NCBI GenBank assembly: GCA_030704615.1
Contig: CM060734.1
Span: 3,100,001-3,164,000, forward strand
Source: Takakia lepidozioides
Taxonomy: Eukaryota > Streptophyta > Takakiopsida > Takakiales > Takakiaceae
Reading direction: 5' to 3'
Length of the DNA stretch: 64,000 nucleotides
In this document: piece after piece, positions 60,572 through 64,000 of the stretch
Position numbering within the stretch: the stretch's first letter is position 1
How the letters are laid out: every line of letters begins with the position of its first letter
Program-made: the position numbers and the translations under genes
The notes under the pieces: model-generated
What the model was told of the DNA's origin: nothing
The model's database searches: none
What the model saw: the letters and a program-made list of their open reading frames with translations, nothing else

Positions 60572-62178
60572 TTTCCTGAAGTTATTATGCGTCCACTTGT
60601 CACTGATTCTATGGATCGTGTAACTTTAGTAGGCTGTGTTGAGCTGTGACAGGCTGTGTCATACTGTGTTACGCTGTGATAGGCTGTGATGCACTGTGGT
60701 AAGCTGTGATAGGCTGTGACACGCCGTGGTAGGTTGTGATAGGCTGTGTTGCGCCGTGCTGGGCTGTGATATGTTGTGCTTTGCCTTGATGGGCTGTGAT
60801 AGGCTGTGTTTTGCCTTGATGGGCTGTGATAGGCTGTGTCACGTCGTGATGGGCTGTGATAGGCTGTGCTTTGCCTTGATGGGCTGTGATAGGCTGTGTC
60901 ACGTTTGTTTTGCCCGCCCTGGTCATATATGCTGGGCCTAGCGACAAGTGCTCCATACTCCGTTCGTAACACTGGTGCAGCCCGTGACTGCTCTTGCGGT
61001 TCAACATGCAAATCATGCTGCAAGGGTTTGTCATGGATACCACTGTACCCCTTCAACTTATTGGCATTGACTCTTCCCAGCATTTCTTTGTTAATGGTTT
61101 GTAACATGGCGGTGTTGTTATCATACATCTTTTGTATGACATAAGGTCCTTTCCATGGTGATTTAAGCTTAGAAGCTTGAATCTTTCCTTTCTTCTGCAA
61201 CCATAGAACCAAATCCCCCGTCTTAAAAGTCTTTAACTTGCCTTCATCAAACTGTTCCTTTCGCTTCATCTGAATTCTGGTCATATTATCAGCTGCATCA
61301 GCACGTACTTCTTCCACATGGTATAATTCATGTTTCCTGACCTTGATGGAGTCTTGCAATTCCATTCTCTTTCCCCACTCCGTTCTCATGGTAGGTAACA
61401 GGAATTCCACTGGAAGTAAGGCTTCCATACCATAAACTAATTGGAATGGTGTATACTTAGTGGTGACTTTATATGAAGTCCTGTATGACCACAAAGCTGT
61501 CAGCAGCTTTGTATCCCAATCCGTTCTGTTTGCATTGACTATCTTAGCCAAGATAGTACATAGTATTTTGTTGGTAGCCTCTGCCTGCCCATTACCCTGT
61601 GGGTAATATGTTGTACTCTTTCTATGCACAATCATAAACTCTTTAGTCAACAACTCAATGGTCTCATTCATGAAGTGACTTCCCTGATCACTGATAAATT
61701 CTAAGGGACAGCCAAATCGTGTAAGTATGTTCTCGTACAGGAACCTTGCTGTGGACTTGGCTGTGTTGTCCCTCAAAGCTTTAGCTTCCACCCACTTTGT
61801 AGTATAATCAGTGGCTGTAATTATGTACCTGTTTCGTGTATTCTTGGATGGTGGGTTAATTGGTCCAACAAAGTCTAGTCCCCATTTCTGAAATGGTTCC
61901 GTAGGCATTGTAGGATGCAAGGCCATCCTTCCAGATCTCTGCAAAGGTCCTAGCCTCTGACATTCATCACACTTCTGACAATACTCGTGTACATCTTTGA
62001 ACAAAGTAGGCCACCAGTATCCTGCGAGTAGTATCTTTCTACTGGTAGTCTCTTCTCCAAAATGACCTCCAGCCACTCCTTTATGAACTTCCGCCAAAAC
62101 TTTATTTACTTCATGGTGGTACAAGCATCGTTTTAGTACTCCATCAGGTCCTAACTTATACATTCTGCTTCCTACCAT
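60436..62178 (-). pseudogene. Gypsy 2 integrase with repetitive C-terminal tail
   Basis: The zinc finger is HKGVAGGHFGEETTSRK, then CQKCDECQR. The catalytic core shows WGLDFVGPI, FISDQGSHFMN and YYPQGNGQAEATNK, so all D, D, E residues are present. Conserved GPYVIQKMYDNNTAML follows. After VNANKLKGYSG the tail becomes a run of about ten decapeptides like AYHSPSRQST encoded by a 30-bp minisatellite. A TAG separates the integrase from RNase H upstream. No chromodomain is seen. Confidence 0.92.
60620..60903 (+). repeat. GGCTGTGATA minisatellite at the end of integrase
   Basis: 30-bp units such as GATGGGCTGTGATAGGCTGTG, best preserved at 60776-60903 and more diverged to the left. It shares GGCTGTGA with the repeat in the LTR. 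Confidence 0.9.
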
Positions 62179-62241
62179 AGTATAAGGTAAAGCTTTGATA
62201 GCGATTCTCTTCCTCTGCTCCTTACCATAACTAGGTGGGCA

Positions 62242-63210
62242 CTAACCATGAGCAAGGTAGTATCTGATTGGCCACTGCCAATCTAACCAGTCATCTGCAC
62301 TTCCCTGCACCTCCACTGCAAAGAGACTCGCATCTGGTAATTGATCATCTATTCCTGTGGCTGGTTCTCCTGTTGACAATCGTGACAAATGATCCGCCAC
62401 AAGATGCAGTCTCCCAGGCTTGTAAACAACCTCGAACTCAAACTCGTGCAAGATTATCAACCATCTTGTTATTCTTCCGCTTATCAGAGGTTTGTTTACC
62501 AGGTATATCAGAGCCTGGTGATCCACATAGAACATAAACTTCTTACCCAACAGGTAATGCCTGAATTTCTTCACTGCATGATCATTGCCAATGCTTCTCT
62601 TTCCGTTGTGCTATAGTTCCTCTCAGCACTGTTCATCAACCGGCTAGCATAGTACACAGGTGAATCTATATTCCCTGTAACATTCTGGGCTAACACCGCT
62701 CCCAACGCTTCTCCTGATGCATCGCAGTGAACATGGAATACTACATGCCAGTGAGGGTTAATCAGCACAGGTGTAGTTGTTACTGACAGTGTAAGTTCCT
62801 CAAATGCCTGTTGACATTCAGCTGTCCAGGCAAACACTGCATCTTTCTTCAGTAGTTTGCTCAATGGTGCTGCTATTTGTGCATACCTTTTGACAAATCT
62901 CCTGTAATAACTGGTTTGCCCAAGGAATCTCCGTAGACTTTTAACATTCACTGGTGGTGGAGAGGCTTTAATGGACTCTGTCTTTCTGGGATCCATAAGG
63001 AGTCCCTTCTTACACACAATGTGTCCCAGAAGCACCCCTGAGTTCACACAGAAAGTACACTTCTCTGGATTCAGGCCCAGACCTCTCATCCTGCATCTGG
63101 CCAAACATAACTCCAATTTATGCAAGTGCTCACTCTTAGAGCTGTACACACTGAAATCATCCAGATACTCATGAAAAGATTCACTTATCACTCTCTGAAA
63201 GGTCGCTGGT
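62242..63210 (-). pseudogene. Gypsy 2 RT (C-terminal part) and RNase H
   Basis: RT enters at APATFQRVISESF, then YLDDFSVYSS, KCTFCVNSGVLLGHIV and LRRFLGQTSYYRRFVK. RNase H follows with VVFHVHCDASGEALGAVL and YSTTEREALAMI. After a frameshift at about 62572 it continues with FMFYVDHQALIYL and KPGRLHLVADHLSR. The spacing from FQRV to YLDD is about eight residues shorter than usual, suggesting a small internal deletion. Confidence 0.92.
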
Positions 63211-64000
63211 GCAGCGGGTGCAAGAGTTTGCCAATTCCCTCAGTGTCGACCTCCTGCGCAAGTCGGAGGCAAAGGCAGACAGAACCTGATATAGGCTGAG
63301 CGTCGACGCCATGGTGGACTACATATTTCAGGTAAAGCTCTTGACAGTTTTGTTGAGCTAATCTGTCTCTCCTCCCCCAATAGAAGAAAAGGTCTTCACC
63401 GTGATTTCTAATCTCCTCCCCCAATAGAAGAAATTGTGTTGAGCAGGATCTCTAATCTTATGTGCGTATTCTTGACAGACGAAAATACAGCAGGATTTGG
63501 CACATGCGTGGAGGTTCTACATGGAGTCAGAGGAGAAGAATCCAACCCTCCCGGCACTCGAATCGTATGTCAAAGCTGCGGAGGTGAGGGCCCGCATAAA
63601 GTACAAGTCGCGGATGGTAAAGTACGTGGCCATAGCTGATCCCGCCCTTGGTGCCGACTTTCTGGTGGAGGTGGGGAAGCACTACTCTCGTGCTCTGAAG
63701 CCCACGATGACATTGGAGAAGCTCCATCGTCTAGCCACATCCTGTGTGGATGCAACAGAAAAGGTGATACATTCTTAACCAAATTGTGGTGGCAACAACT
63801 CCTTTTTGTGGTGTTTGGCGCTTACGAATATGCTGGGTGGTTGGACACCCGGTGGCTCCAAATCTGGAATGGTTCCCAAAGTACCAGGGACATGTGGAGC
63901 TTCCCCAAACCGGACAAACTCTCTGACCCCACATTCGACATGTGGATGAACCGCATGACATGGTGGTTTCAGGTACTTCCCCACGCTTCGTTTGGGGCTT
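63211..64000 (+). other. Unidentified coding-like sequence at the right edge
   Basis: Plus-strand pieces: LVQRVQEFANSLSVDLLRK near 63210-63280, then ATG at 63311 giving MVDYIFQ with a donor at 63332. A 95-codon exon at 63479-63763 has AG and GT borders (DLAHAWRFYMESEEKNP, SRMVKYVAIADPALGADF). In another frame, 63765-63973 reads LWWQQLLFVVFGAYEYAGW and DMWMNRMTWWFQ, ending at a possible donor. The pieces may be exons of one gene or overlapping frames of a transposon ORF. A TGA lies between the first and second piece. I do not recognise the family. Confidence 0.45.

Larger units (their letters stand above)
55535..63210 (-). mobile_element. 5'-truncated Ty3/Gypsy element with long 3' open region
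   Basis: On the minus strand, from high to low coordinates: the C-terminal half of RT, RNase H, integrase, a three-frame open region of about 1,360 codons, a polypurine tract and an LTR. Gag, protease and the first part of RT are absent. The left part of RT stops at the block APATFQRVIS near 63210, where unrelated plus-strand coding sequence begins. No 5' LTR is in the window. Confidence 0.92.

Overview
The window is nuclear DNA of a green plant. The genes have spliceosomal GT-AG introns and plant-type proteins: a LUC7-RL splicing factor, RER1, a crooked-neck/CLF1 homologue, an SSU72 phosphatase, a Deg1-like plastid protease and a sterol Delta7-reductase. The gene content together with many degraded LTR elements suggests a streptophyte, perhaps a non-seed plant. 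I cannot name the species. All exon models were assembled by hand; for each complete gene the exon lengths sum to a whole number of codons and every junction used is GT-AG.

Layout. 1-1190: tandem satellite (about 120 bp unit). 2301-2374: tRNA-like gene. 3518-8099 (-): LUC7-RL, 7 exons, head to head with RER1 (+, 9673-12362, 3 exons). 14769-18473 (-): CRNKL1/CLF1, 7 exons, tail to tail with RER1. 19584-22694 (-): SSU72, 4 exons. 23311-30226 (+): old Ty3/Gypsy element with two LTRs, a tRNA-Ala-type primer site and a deleted RNase H. 30829-34201 (+): Deg1-like protease, 7 exons. 35359-43859 (-): a decayed sterol Delta7-reductase (DHCR7/DWF5) gene. It carries a LINE-like insertion in one intron and two internal exons inverted onto the other strand, each with a stop codon. 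44284-49098 (+): a young Ty1/Copia element with near-identical LTRs, a 5-bp target duplication and a primer site matching the anticodon region of initiator tRNA-Met. 50600-52795: a long inverted repeat. 54075-54315 (+): a single ISCU-type iron-sulfur scaffold exon. 54720-55480: GC-rich, hairpin-rich block. 55535 to about 63210 (-): a 5'-truncated Gypsy element with an unusual long open region (about 1,360 codons in three overlapping frames) between integrase and LTR. 63210-64000 (+): unidentified coding-like sequence running off the window.

The housekeeping genes are compact and intact in the left half. Three of them (LUC7-RL, CLF1/CRNKL1, SSU72) serve pre-mRNA processing or Pol II transcription; I see no sign that they form an operon-like unit. 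The right half is a transposon-rich graveyard in which the DHCR7 gene has been broken up and an ISCU exon is stranded.

Most notable observations: the internal inversion within DHCR7; the Copia primer site that contains the gag start codon; a 65-bp U5/primer-site fragment inserted in the Copia integrase; the 3' open reading frame module of the second Gypsy element; and a tRNA-Asn body carrying a Tyr anticodon.
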